NCBI GenBank assembly: GCA_022510765.1
Contig: JAFLSU010000006.1
Span: 1 to 64,000 of the forward strand
DNA length: 64,000 nucleotides
From: Christensenellaceae bacterium
GTDB taxonomy: Bacteria; Bacillota; Clostridia; Christensenellales; CAG-138
Direction: 5' to 3'
The notes under the pieces are model-generated. The model ran no database searches. It was given only the letters and a program-made list of their open reading frames with translations, and was not told the origin of the DNA. This document shows positions 44,788 through 53,412 of this stretch, one piece after another. Both the position numbers and the translations under genes were made by a program. How positions within the stretch are numbered: the stretch's first letter is position 1; every line of letters begins with the position of its first letter.

Positions 44788-45717
44788 ATGGTATCTGCTG
44801 CCGAACAACTGAAATCCGCATGCGCAAGCGGACGTGCGATGCACGGCTGCCTTGTTACAAGTGCCGACCCTGAGGCCGCCTCAAAACTGGTTTCGGAATG
44901 CGCCTCACTGCTGCTTTTCGGGAATGAAAACACCGACGCTCTTAAACTCTCGGCGGATTACTTCGACCTTGACGGATCCGTAAAAATTGACGAACTTCGC
45001 TTTGTACGGCAGGAGCTGTATAAACAAACTTTCGGTGGTAAAAACCGCGTAGTTGTAATACGAAATGCGCATTTTTTGAACGATAATGCAATAAATGCGA
45101 TGCTCAAGATGCTTGAAGAGCCGCCCGCTGGAACATACTTTTTCCTTACTGGAATCGAGCAGCGTATATTGCCCACGGTGCGTTCGCGCTGTCTGACGGT
45201 GCGCCTTGGTACAACGCCTTTGCACACGGTTCGTGATGAGTTGAGCGCTATCGGTGCTTCTCGTGACGAAGCGGCATTATATGCCGCCATGGGTATGGGC
45301 ATAGCTTCCCGCTCGGTGAAGCTGTACACCGACACGAGCTTTCGAGCTTTGCGAACCAATGCGATCAACGCCCTAATTGATATGTTGGCAGGTAAGCTCC
45401 CGTTTAATTGGGCAAAGTCCATCGGAAAGGATCGGGGGGCCGCGCGTGAATGCGTAGAATTCATGCTCGGCGTCTGCCATGATCTTCTCATGCTGGTAGG
45501 CGGCGGGCAGGTCGATATAAACCTCGATGTAAAGGATAGATTGACAAACATCGCTGCGGGCTTTACAACGAACCGAATTAGCGGTATTATTAATAAATTG
45601 GTTGATGCAGCAATGCGGCTCAACACAAATGCAAGCTCCAATCTTACCCTGGACGGTCTGATTGTTGAGATAACCGAAGCGCGTAAGTGGCAAACCCATC
45701 TACGCGAATCGCAATAA
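44788..45717 (+). CDS. holB: DNA polymerase III delta-prime subunit
   Basis: A 309-residue subunit of the clamp loader. It keeps the AAA+ fold with MLKMLEEPPAGTYFFL and the SRC motif in TVRSRCLTV, but has no Walker A, which is usual for delta-prime. The region HGCLVTSADPEAA takes the place of the P-loop. It follows the decarboxylase-type gene by 20 bases and overlaps or abuts ricT. Confidence 0.9.
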   Translation: MVSAAEQLKSACASGRAMHGCLVTSADPEAASKLVSECASLLLFGNENTDALKLSADYFDLDGSVKIDELRFVRQELYKQTFGGKNRVVVIRNAHFLNDNAINAMLKMLEEPPAGTYFFLTGIEQRILPTVRSRCLTVRLGTTPLHTVRDELSAIGASRDEAALYAAMGMGIASRSVKLYTDTSFRALRTNAINALIDMLAGKLPFNWAKSIGKDRGAARECVEFMLGVCHDLLMLVGGGQVDINLDVKDRLTNIAAGFTTNRISGIINKLVDAAMRLNTNASSNLTLDGLIVEITEARKWQTHLRESQ

Positions 45718-45755
45718 AGGAAGGAAGCCTTTTAGATAAAGGCGCGGTACATATT

Positions 45756-46679
45756 GTGAAAAAGGTAGTAGAAGTAAAATTCAGGGACAGCGGCAAGGTT
45801 TATTATTTCGATCCACGCAATCTTGATATAGCAAAGGGCGACAACGTTATCGTCGAAACCGCAAGAGGGCTTGTGTTCGGGGATGTTGTTGACTCCCCGC
45901 GCGAGCTTCCGGATGAACAAATAGTAGCTCCGCTCAAACCCGTCGTAAGGGTCGCTACGAGCGAGGATCGGGAGCAACGAGAGTATTATTTGAATAAGGA
46001 AAAGGAAGCGTTTAAGATTTGTCAGCATAAGATAGAAGAACGCGGGCTTGTAATGAAGCTTGTTGATGCGGAATATGCGTTCAACGGTTCAAAGCTGACG
46101 TTCTATTTTACTGCTGACAGTCGTGTGGACTTTCGCGAGCTGGTCAAGGATCTTGCGTGCGTCTTTAAAACTCGCATAGACCTGCGCCAGATCGGTGTGC
46201 GCGATGAGGCAAAGAAATGCGGGGGGCTTGGCTCCTGCGGCCGCCCCGTCTGCTGCAGTGCTTTCCTGACCGAATTCATGCCCGTTTCGATCAAGATGGC
46301 TAAATCTCAGAATTTATCGCTTAATCCCACCAAGATCTCGGGCATATGCGGCAGACTTATGTGCTGTCTGAAATACGAACAGGACTGCTATGAAACCATG
46401 CAAAAGCAAATGCCTCGTATCGGCAGCGAGTGTTCCACCGCCGATGGTGATGGCGTAGTCCTCGAAAACAATGTGATAACCGAAACAACCAAGGTCAAGG
46501 TGACACTTGCCGATGGAACGCTTGATGTTCGCAGCTATCCGTTCAGGGAGCTCGTACTCAAGTCAAACGGCTGTAATTGCACGGACTGCGCAGCTAAATG
46601 CAAAGGCGAAGACTGTGACGATACCGACGCTGAAACGGAAAACGGTGACGAGATCCATCCCACCGATCAGGATGCCTGA
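45756..46679 (+). CDS. ricT: PSP1-domain regulatory iron-sulfur protein RicT (YaaT)
   Basis: A 307-residue protein that in B. subtilis joins RicA and RicF to stimulate RNase Y processing and affects sporulation and biofilm. The opening KVVEVKFRDSGKVYYFDP is family-like. The conserved Cys cluster is CGGLGSCGRPVCC and later CGRLMCCLKYEQDCYE. A tail with CNCTDCAAKCKGEDC adds further Cys. GTG 45756 matches other N-termini; the frame opens at GTG 45687 without a site, and AAGGAAGG at 45721 is oddly placed, so the start is uncertain. It follows holB as in Bacillus. Confidence 0.9.
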   Translation: MKKVVEVKFRDSGKVYYFDPRNLDIAKGDNVIVETARGLVFGDVVDSPRELPDEQIVAPLKPVVRVATSEDREQREYYLNKEKEAFKICQHKIEERGLVMKLVDAEYAFNGSKLTFYFTADSRVDFRELVKDLACVFKTRIDLRQIGVRDEAKKCGGLGSCGRPVCCSAFLTEFMPVSIKMAKSQNLSLNPTKISGICGRLMCCLKYEQDCYETMQKQMPRIGSECSTADGDGVVLENNVITETTKVKVTLADGTLDVRSYPFRELVLKSNGCNCTDCAAKCKGEDCDDTDAETENGDEIHPTDQDA

Positions 46680-46716
46680 GTAAAGCGAGATGTTCTCCCG
46701 GCCAACCATTTGTAAC

Positions 46717-46752
46717 AAAAAGCAGCATCGTCATAAAACGAATGCTGCTTTT
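46717..46752. terminator. Bidirectional terminator between ricT and ispF
   Basis: AAAAGCAGCAT and ATGCTGCTTTT form an 11-bp stem around a short loop, with A and T tracts on both sides, between convergent operons. Confidence 0.85.
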
Positions 46753-46787
46753 ATAATGCAAACAATTATTGCCTCGCCTTAACGACA

Positions 46788-47270
46788 TCAAACATCCTTA
46801 GCTACCATAGCAACCGCACGAGAGGTTATGCATTCGAGATTGCCCTCCGGCCCCGTATGCTCCGGCGTGGTGAATTTGACACTAACATCCGCAATGTCCA
46901 TGCCGAATGCGTAAGAAGTATTCCTTCGCATATCGTCTCTGAACGCTGCAAGCTTTGGCTTTTGAGCGATTACGGTTGCATCGATGTTTGATATATAGAA
47001 GCCATGTTCCTTAACCAACTCCGCAGTTCGTTTAGCAAGGATGAGGCTTGAAATATCCCTGTACCCTTTGTCGTTATCAGGAAAATGCTGTCCAATGTCC
47101 CCAAGCGCACACGCGCCAAGCACCGCATCAATTATGGCGTGAACAAGTACGTCCGCATCAGAATGTCCCAGCAGCCCAAGCTCGAACGGTATTTCAACCC
47201 CTCCGATGATGAGCTTTCGCCCCTCGACCAGCCTATGCGTATCCTCTCCGTATCCAACCCTGAGCTTCAT
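46788..47270 (-). CDS. ispF: 2-C-methyl-D-erythritol 2,4-cyclodiphosphate synthase
   Basis: Isoprenoid enzyme of the MEP pathway, 160 residues. The opening RVGYGEDTHRL and LGHSDADVLVHAIIDA give the metal Asp and His. KFTTPEHTGPEGN is the signature loop. AAAGGAG lies before ATG 47270. It follows ispD, the enzyme two steps earlier in the pathway. Confidence 0.97.
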   Translation of the reverse strand: MKLRVGYGEDTHRLVEGRKLIIGGVEIPFELGLLGHSDADVLVHAIIDAVLGACALGDIGQHFPDNDKGYRDISSLILAKRTAELVKEHGFYISNIDATVIAQKPKLAAFRDDMRRNTSYAFGMDIADVSVKFTTPEHTGPEGNLECITSRAVAMVAKDV

Positions 47271-47331
47271 TTACGTTTCTCCTTTAATGCCTCCATCTGC
47301 TTTGGTTCCTTATCCGAATCATTTATCTCAA

Positions 47332-48039
47332 TTACTTTCCCGATCTTCTCTTAAGTAAGAATTCAAAATACGGAATATCCTCGGGTGTGGTAAGCTTTGA
47401 ATTGCTCAAGCTGCCCTCGCTGTAAAACAGCCTGTTGCCCGCAGCTTGAAACAATGCCGCATCGTCGGTATACTCACCCTTTGCGGATTCATATGCGGCT
47501 AAGATTTCCATCCGTCTGAAACTCTGGGGTGTTTGCGCCGCGAGCAAAGTGCTTCTATCTACCACTTCGCCGCTCTTGGCGTTGCGAATCGTATCGATAA
47601 CCGGTATCGAAGCAATGCCGCAGCCAAACTCCATTGCGCTAAGTATGCTTCTTGCGATAGTATCCTTGTCCACAAGGCAGCGGGCGCAATCATGGATTGA
47701 AACGATGTCGGCACTTGCAGCGGCAACCGCATTGTACACCGAGTCCTGACGCCTTGATCCCCCTCGAACGATCTTTACGGGAAAAGGCGCCTTTTTTGCA
47801 GCGGCCCGAGCGTCCTTCTCGGTCTCGTCCGATACGGCTATCACGGCCTCACTGGCGATCCCGGCGAATGCTTCGATGCACCATTCGATGGGCGTCCTGC
47901 CGCAGAGCCGCATGAGCATTTTGTTCCGACCCATGCGCGTGGACGAGCCTGCCGCAAGCAGTATCGCGCAGACGCTGCCGTAGGTTCGTTTGCTTGCCCC
48001 GCCGATGTTATCCGCATGATCGGTCATTGCGTTACTCAT
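47332..48039 (-). CDS. ispD: 2-C-methyl-D-erythritol 4-phosphate cytidylyltransferase
   Basis: Joins CTP and MEP in isoprenoid synthesis; 235 residues. The nucleotide-binding start ILLAAGSSTRMGRNK is preceded by about 24 extra residues. Later motifs are SIHDCARCLVD and TPQSFRRMEILAAY. It overlaps the rqcP stop by 8 bases. ATG 48027 is an alternative start, closer to GAGG. Confidence 0.95.
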   Translation of the reverse strand: MSNAMTDHADNIGGASKRTYGSVCAILLAAGSSTRMGRNKMLMRLCGRTPIEWCIEAFAGIASEAVIAVSDETEKDARAAAKKAPFPVKIVRGGSRRQDSVYNAVAAASADIVSIHDCARCLVDKDTIARSILSAMEFGCGIASIPVIDTIRNAKSGEVVDRSTLLAAQTPQSFRRMEILAAYESAKGEYTDDAALFQAAGNRLFYSEGSLSNSKLTTPEDIPYFEFLLKRRSGK

Positions 48040-48304
48040 CCTCGCCCGAATCGTTCAGACTATCGGTAATTATGCGGTACATGCTGTCCGCTTCCTCCTT
48101 GCGAACGGTTTCCTTCACCATCAGCACCTCGGCCGTAAGCTTCTTTGCGCCCATGCGAACGGTTATCACATCGCCAACATTTACATCGGTCGCAGGTTTT
48201 GCTATCTTGTCGTTTATCGAAACGCGCCCCATTGAGCAAGCTTCGTTAGCGACCGTCCTGCGCTTGATTATTCTCGATACTTTTAAATATTTATCCAGTC
48301 TCAT
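48032..48304 (-). CDS. rqcP: S4-domain RNA-binding protein RqcP (YabO-type)
   Basis: A 90-residue single S4-domain protein. MRLDKYLKVSRIIKRRTVANE is the S4 signature, followed by GRVSINDKIAKPATDVNVGD. B. subtilis RqcP stabilises P-site tRNA during alanine tailing on stalled 50S subunits. ATG 48304 has GGGAGG at a good distance; the frame continues upstream without a site. It lies between the foldase gene and ispD. Confidence 0.92.
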   Translation of the reverse strand: MRLDKYLKVSRIIKRRTVANEACSMGRVSINDKIAKPATDVNVGDVITVRMGAKKLTAEVLMVKETVRKEEADSMYRIITDSLNDSGEDE

Positions 48305-48353
48305 AGGTTTCCTCCCTTTTATTAATATTTTATACTGATAATTTGGCTGTGTA

Positions 48354-49799
48354 TTATTTGTTTCCTTGAATCTCACTTTTTCCAATAAGCCTTACAAGAT
48401 CAATGTTTATCTCAAGCTTCGGATCCTTCATCCAGGTCTTAACAAGTTCATTCCATGAATCATTATCCTGCTGAGCTTTTACTATCCCGGAAACCGCCTC
48501 TCGAACGGCATCAAGCCCGATCTCCCCCGCCTCGATGTCCGACGCGTGGTAGATGATATGGAAACTCCCATCATCATCCGCAAACACCGTGGAGTACTCG
48601 CCTACTTCGAGCATACCAAAAATATCCTTGACCGTGTCGCTCCAGTCGTCCTTGGAGCTATGAGTAAGAGATATAATCTGTCCTTCGGTACGGAACGCTT
48701 CGCAGCCTTCATATTCATCATCACCCGTTACAAAAGCGTTCTCGGTATACTTGAGCATAACATCGGCAAAATCAGCTCCGCCCTCGAGTTCAAGGTATGC
48801 GGCATCGATCTTCTCCCGAGCCGAAGCGGTGAATTCCTCGTACAGCGCATCGCATTCCGCTTCAAGCGCACGATACTCATCCAGCAACTCGGCAATGCGT
48901 TCGGAATTGGCATCGTTTCCGTTCAGCGCATCGTTAAACATAAGCAATGAACACTCATCGTAAAGCTCCGCCAATCGAGCACTTTTTGTCTCGTACTCCT
49001 CCCCCAGCTTGCCCGATGGTTTCACAACGATGTCCATGATCCTTGAATATCCCTCGGGCGTATAGGTTACGGGATAGACATCATCGCTGATCCCGAAATA
49101 CATCTCAAAATTCTCGCGATCTGTCTTATACATCTCTGGTGATTCGGCATAGCACTCCCTGTCACTGTCATACTGTTCGCCGTACCACTCGATTATGTCC
49201 TCCTCCGAGACCGAAAAATCGGCGCACACGAGCTCCTTATACCCCTCGATAATGAAGGACTTCCTTGTCTCCTCGGCATATCGAGCCGAATACTGCTCAA
49301 AATTCATCCTCTCGCCTACGAAATACTCGGATAGCGCGGCAACGTATTCATCAAAATACTCCTGCACGGATTTGGACGGATCGCTCTCATGTTCGCTCTC
49401 TGAAAGCTGCCAGTATTCATCATAGATGGATTTCAGCTCGTCTTCCGCCTGCTTCTGTGCCTCAGCCTCTTGTTCCTCAGATAACTCATACCCCTCAAGT
49501 TCGGCGTTATATAACACCACTATGTCCATCAGAATATAATCAAGTATCCAATCCTGATAGCTCGCAAGTTCCTCCTCATTGGAGAGCGGATCGTAACCAA
49601 GCTGCGTCATGTACTCGAGGTATGAATCAAAAGCTGCACGATAGAGCGCGTAAGTGACCTTTTCATTGCCTATTGACGCGACGATCTCGGAGCCGTCAGG
49701 CTCTTCAGTATTCTTTTCATTCTTTCCGCAACCGCATAGCATGCCGATGACAATCAGTAGCGCAAGCGAAAGCGAAATTAGCTTTATCATTCTCTTCAC
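48354..49799 (-). CDS. SurA/PrsA-like lipoprotein (peptidyl-prolyl isomerase type)
   Basis: Exported lipoprotein of 481 residues. The signal sequence ends in a lipobox MLCGCGKN (lipid-carrying Cys). The long helical N-part (EKVTYALYRAAFDSYLEYM) is like SurA_N. The C-terminal part (about 355-450) resembles a parvulin domain (GGADFADVMLKYT, GQIISLTHSSKDDW, EYSTVFADDDGSFHIIYHAS). It probably aids folding of secreted proteins. The start is GTG 49799 with GGAG ten bases upstream; the earlier ATG at 49841 has none. It is first in an operon with rqcP. Confidence 0.85.
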   Translation of the reverse strand: MKRMIKLISLSLALLIVIGMLCGCGKNEKNTEEPDGSEIVASIGNEKVTYALYRAAFDSYLEYMTQLGYDPLSNEEELASYQDWILDYILMDIVVLYNAELEGYELSEEQEAEAQKQAEDELKSIYDEYWQLSESEHESDPSKSVQEYFDEYVAALSEYFVGERMNFEQYSARYAEETRKSFIIEGYKELVCADFSVSEEDIIEWYGEQYDSDRECYAESPEMYKTDRENFEMYFGISDDVYPVTYTPEGYSRIMDIVVKPSGKLGEEYETKSARLAELYDECSLLMFNDALNGNDANSERIAELLDEYRALEAECDALYEEFTASAREKIDAAYLELEGGADFADVMLKYTENAFVTGDDEYEGCEAFRTEGQIISLTHSSKDDWSDTVKDIFGMLEVGEYSTVFADDDGSFHIIYHASDIEAGEIGLDAVREAVSGIVKAQQDNDSWNELVKTWMKDPKLEINIDLVRLIGKSEIQGNK

Positions 49800-49955
49800 A
49801 AAACACGATCTCCATTCTTTTTCTGACAGCGGAACAAGCAATCGACGGTCTTAAAGTTTAAAGCGGTTTCCCAATCAAACAAACCAGATTGCTCACATGC
49901 TGCATATTAATTATAGCATACATGTTCGCCTTTGCATTGCCACATAAAATATATC

Positions 49956-49985
49956 TTGCTCTCACTATAGTGTTTGCATTATAAT
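49956..49985 (+). promoter_or_regulatory. Promoter of the anchored surface protein
   Basis: TTGCTC, 18 bases, TATAAT, about 65 bases before the TTG start of the surface protein. A minus-strand TATAAT (49910-49915) probably serves the divergent foldase gene, but its -35 box is weak. Confidence 0.5.
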
Positions 49986-50050
49986 TAGCATGAATATTTA
50001 GGTTTGTATGAAGGAACGGTGATCCGTGACTTCGAATAAAGGAGTATGAA

Positions 50051-51832
50051 TTGTACCGCAGGATCGTTTCATTAATTGCATTTATCTTTATGATTGCCGC
50101 ATATGTTTTGCCATGCGGCGTTCTGGCGAATACCCCTAATCAGCGCGTTGTGACTACGGCCACCGGAGTCCCCGAAAGATCCAATGGTTCCGTAAGCATT
50201 TCGGCATCGCCCGAACATCTTTCAGGCCCCGGCAAGATCGTTATCAGCATCACGATCACGAATACCAATACCCCAACGGATTCCGGTTCCGTCGGAGCGA
50301 ATTATATGCCCAGCAGTTACGTTTTGCCGACTTCCGAGCCGACCGCTGAACCGAGTTTCGAACCGACCTCCGAACCGAGCGACATCCCAAGCGAAATTCC
50401 GATAGGTTCCGGTGCCTACACGAATGTCCACATAACGAATGACTATGGCGTGAACTTCCAGACCTACGATGTTCCCGCAGGTGAAACCGTTACCTTCTCC
50501 GCAACGATGAACGTTACGAGCGCGCAAATCGGCACTAATCTCACGTTCCGTATAGATTGGGTCGACTCATATACGCAAACCGCTCACTCTCAAGAGCTTA
50601 AAGTAATGATCACCCGCTCCGATACGGCCTACCTCAAACTCGTCCGTACCATGGATAAATCCTCAGCGCAGCCCGGCGAAACGGTCGTACTTACCTATGT
50701 AATGGTGAACACGGGTTCGCTCACGCTTAATAACATCACCCTCACTGATCCTGCCATCGCGGGAAACGGAGCAATGCTCACCCCGTTCTCACTCGCTTCC
50801 GGACAGAGCGTGCGCTATGAATACACCTATACGATGGGAAATGAGTCCGTAGTTTCAAATCCAACCGCTACTTTTACTCCCGCGGGGAGTTCGACCGCGC
50901 TTTCCGTCACGGCTTCCAAGCAAACCATTGGTCTTATCAATACTCAGCTTACCAAGGAAGTTGTAATGGGTACCCCCTCACCCGAGGGAATTCCTTTCAC
51001 GCTGTATTTAACAAACAACGGAAACCAGCGGCTGTCCTCCCTCACTGTCAAGGATGAGCTCGGAAGCACCATCGCAAGCGGATTCAGTCTTGCGATAGGC
51101 GAGACAAAAATAATCGAATATTTCGCACCAAACCCCGATGCAACGCGCTATGTCGTGTTCTATATAACCGGCGCGGATGCCTCGAGCAATGCTTTTACCG
51201 ACAATACATTAAGCTATGCAGTTCATCCGTATGTCGATCCTTCGCTTTTGGGGCTTGACCTGAAGGTGGAAGTACGTACCCAGCTAAGCAGCGAAAACAT
51301 CATCGGCCTTACGTTCACCGTCACAAACATCGGCAGTATCGACTACACCAACCTGAGCCTTACGGAGCAGCTTATCGAATATGAGCTTTATCATATCGAA
51401 GTGCTGCGTCCCTCCGCCGAAGGCATTGTATTCAATGTTGATGTTGACGCAGGTTCGGAACGAGAACTTGTGTTCACGCTCACGGCAATCGATGCGTCCG
51501 GCAATCCGCACACCCGTGAAGCGCATGTGACAGCGGCATATTTTGATCCAAATGGCACGGCGCCCGATAATCCCCCCGCCAAGCCCGACATTTCCGTCGC
51601 TGAGGATCCTCAGCTTGGAAGCAAGCTCGACGGTCTGCTCACACGCACTGGCGAGACGCTTACGGCATGGTACAATGTGCTCATAGTGATTGCTATCATT
51701 GCAGTAATTACAATAATTGCGCTCGGGGTAATCGAGATTCGGCTGAGGCGAAGCGGAGAGCAACGTCGAAGCGATGACCGACAACGTAGAAACGACGATC
51801 GGCAGCGCGGCTCACGAAGTTCGAGTTATTAA
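50051..51832 (+). CDS. Membrane-anchored surface protein with repeated beta-sandwich (DUF11/CARDB-like) domains
   Basis: A 593-residue exported protein. The signal peptide ends near GVLA (about residue 26). A Pro/Glu/Ser repeat (SEPTAEPSFEPTSEPS, about 94-110) leads to at least three beta-sandwich domains with alternating VVLTYVMVNTGSLTLNN, FTLYLTNNGNQRLSS and GLTFTVTNIGSIDYTN openings, as in DUF11 or CARDB. A transmembrane helix (about 545-565) is followed by a cytoplasmic tail of alternating Arg and Asp (RRSDDRQRRNDDRQRGSRS). It has no LPxTG, so it is held by the helix. It starts at TTG 50051 with AAAGGAG six bases before. The role is unknown; wall or adhesion is likely. Confidence 0.8.
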   Translation: MYRRIVSLIAFIFMIAAYVLPCGVLANTPNQRVVTTATGVPERSNGSVSISASPEHLSGPGKIVISITITNTNTPTDSGSVGANYMPSSYVLPTSEPTAEPSFEPTSEPSDIPSEIPIGSGAYTNVHITNDYGVNFQTYDVPAGETVTFSATMNVTSAQIGTNLTFRIDWVDSYTQTAHSQELKVMITRSDTAYLKLVRTMDKSSAQPGETVVLTYVMVNTGSLTLNNITLTDPAIAGNGAMLTPFSLASGQSVRYEYTYTMGNESVVSNPTATFTPAGSSTALSVTASKQTIGLINTQLTKEVVMGTPSPEGIPFTLYLTNNGNQRLSSLTVKDELGSTIASGFSLAIGETKIIEYFAPNPDATRYVVFYITGADASSNAFTDNTLSYAVHPYVDPSLLGLDLKVEVRTQLSSENIIGLTFTVTNIGSIDYTNLSLTEQLIEYELYHIEVLRPSAEGIVFNVDVDAGSERELVFTLTAIDASGNPHTREAHVTAAYFDPNGTAPDNPPAKPDISVAEDPQLGSKLDGLLTRTGETLTAWYNVLIVIAIIAVITIIALGVIEIRLRRSGEQRRSDDRQRRNDDRQRGSRSSSY

Positions 51833-51848
51833 CACAATAGGAGCCAGC

Positions 51849-53288
51849 ATGGAGAATTGGCAGTTTTTTACTTTGTTTGCAGCGGTGATTCTGTTTGGAA
51901 TCGCCGTTTTGATAATGCTTCTGAAGCTGAATCGTTCCACTTTCGATGAAATAGGCAAAACGGACGAAGCGGAGTTACGCCGTCAGTTTGCCGAACTCAA
52001 CAATCGAATAACAGAGTTTGAACGAAGAATTTATGATAAGATGAACGATGTTTCCGATGCCTCGGATCGTGAGATGGAGCAGTTTCGCGTTGGTATGAAC
52101 GATTCGCTCTCGGTCAGGATGGATTTTCTCGGAAAACAGCTTTCCGAAAGGCTATCCGCGCTGAGTGAGAACCTTGCAATCAAGAATGATGCGCTTGAAA
52201 AACAGCTTTCGGACGGATTGACCGGGATAAAAACCGGCATGAACGAGCAGACCCTGCGCACTGAGGAGCGGTTTAAAACCTTTGAAGCAGGGCACATGGA
52301 TCAACTGCGTCTAATCAACACCACCATGGATTCAAACCTCCGCACGATTCGCGAGAGCAACGATAAGCATCTTGATGAGATACGCGGGATCGTGGATGAG
52401 AAGCTGCAAAACACTTTAAATGAGCGCATTACCGAAAGCTTCAAGCTCGTAAACGAAAGGCTTGCCGAGGTCTATAAGGGGCTTGGTGAGATGCAGACGC
52501 TTGCGGCAGGCGTGGGCGATCTCAAAAAGGTGCTTTCCAACGTAAAAACCCGAGGCACGCTCGGTGAAATTCAACTCGGTGCGATTCTCGATGAAGTCCT
52601 TGCCTCGGAACAGTTCGAACGCAATTTCGATGCAGGAAAGCGCAGCGGCGAACGAGTGGAATTCGCAATCAAGCTGCCCAACAGCGATGACGCGCCCGTG
52701 TATCTTCCAATTGACAGCAAATTCCCCGCCGATATGTATCTGCATCTTACCGACGCATACGATTCTGGCGATGCAGCCGTAATCGATACTGCACGGAAGG
52801 AACTGCGCGAAACCCTGCAAAGATGCGCCAAGGATATTCATGACAAGTATATCAACCCGCCTCGCACGACAGATTTTGCGATACTGTTCCTTCCGACCGA
52901 GGGGCTTTATGCTGAGGCCGTGCGCATTGGTTTGGTGGAGATACTCCAGCGCAGCTTTAAGGTGAACATCGCCGGGCCATCCACTATGGCGGCACTTCTA
53001 AACAGCCTACAAATGGGCTTCCGTACACTTGCCATCCAAAAGCGCAGCAGCGAGGTTTGGGACATTCTGGCTAAAATAAAAAAAGAGTTTACTACCTTCG
53101 ACGATGTGCTTACGTCCACCCGCAAGGCGCTTGATAAGGCCAATTCCGATCTGGACAAGCTTATCGGAGTCCGAACCAGGCAGATCCTTCGAACTCTCAA
53201 AGGTGTGGAATCCCTCCCTGCGGGAACGTCCACCTCTGGTCTTCCCCTCTTCGATGCGGTCGACAGCGAGGATATTGCGGATTTGTGA
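51849..53288 (+). CDS. rmuC: DNA recombination protein RmuC
   Basis: A 479-residue RmuC-family protein, predicted to limit inversions at short repeats. An N-terminal membrane helix (about 6-26) leads to a long coiled coil (about 40-210) and the conserved RmuC domain (GTLGEIQLGAILDEVLA, YLPIDSKFPADMY, DFAILFLPTEGLYAEA), which has a PD-(D/E)XK-nuclease-like fold. ATG 51849 has AGGAG at a good distance. It begins 16 bases after the surface protein gene and may be transcribed with it. Confidence 0.93.
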   Translation: MENWQFFTLFAAVILFGIAVLIMLLKLNRSTFDEIGKTDEAELRRQFAELNNRITEFERRIYDKMNDVSDASDREMEQFRVGMNDSLSVRMDFLGKQLSERLSALSENLAIKNDALEKQLSDGLTGIKTGMNEQTLRTEERFKTFEAGHMDQLRLINTTMDSNLRTIRESNDKHLDEIRGIVDEKLQNTLNERITESFKLVNERLAEVYKGLGEMQTLAAGVGDLKKVLSNVKTRGTLGEIQLGAILDEVLASEQFERNFDAGKRSGERVEFAIKLPNSDDAPVYLPIDSKFPADMYLHLTDAYDSGDAAVIDTARKELRETLQRCAKDIHDKYINPPRTTDFAILFLPTEGLYAEAVRIGLVEILQRSFKVNIAGPSTMAALLNSLQMGFRTLAIQKRSSEVWDILAKIKKEFTTFDDVLTSTRKALDKANSDLDKLIGVRTRQILRTLKGVESLPAGTSTSGLPLFDAVDSEDIADL

Positions 53289-53343
53289 TCCGCCATGCTT
53301 TGGCTTCCCTCCCCCGGCGCAAACTCCCCGCATAAAGCAAAAC

Positions 53344-53391
53344 GCAGTATGATTTATCAGACGACCGAATCGTGCGGATAAATCATACTGC
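53344..53391. terminator. Long bidirectional terminator between rmuC and the glycosyltransferase gene
   Basis: GCAGTATGATTTATC and GATAAATCATACTGC form a perfect 15-bp stem around 18 bases. The minus-strand exit is GTTTTGCTTT and the plus-strand exit is ATTATTTAA. Confidence 0.8.
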
Positions 53392-53412
53392 ATTATTTAA
53401 TCACTAATCTCT

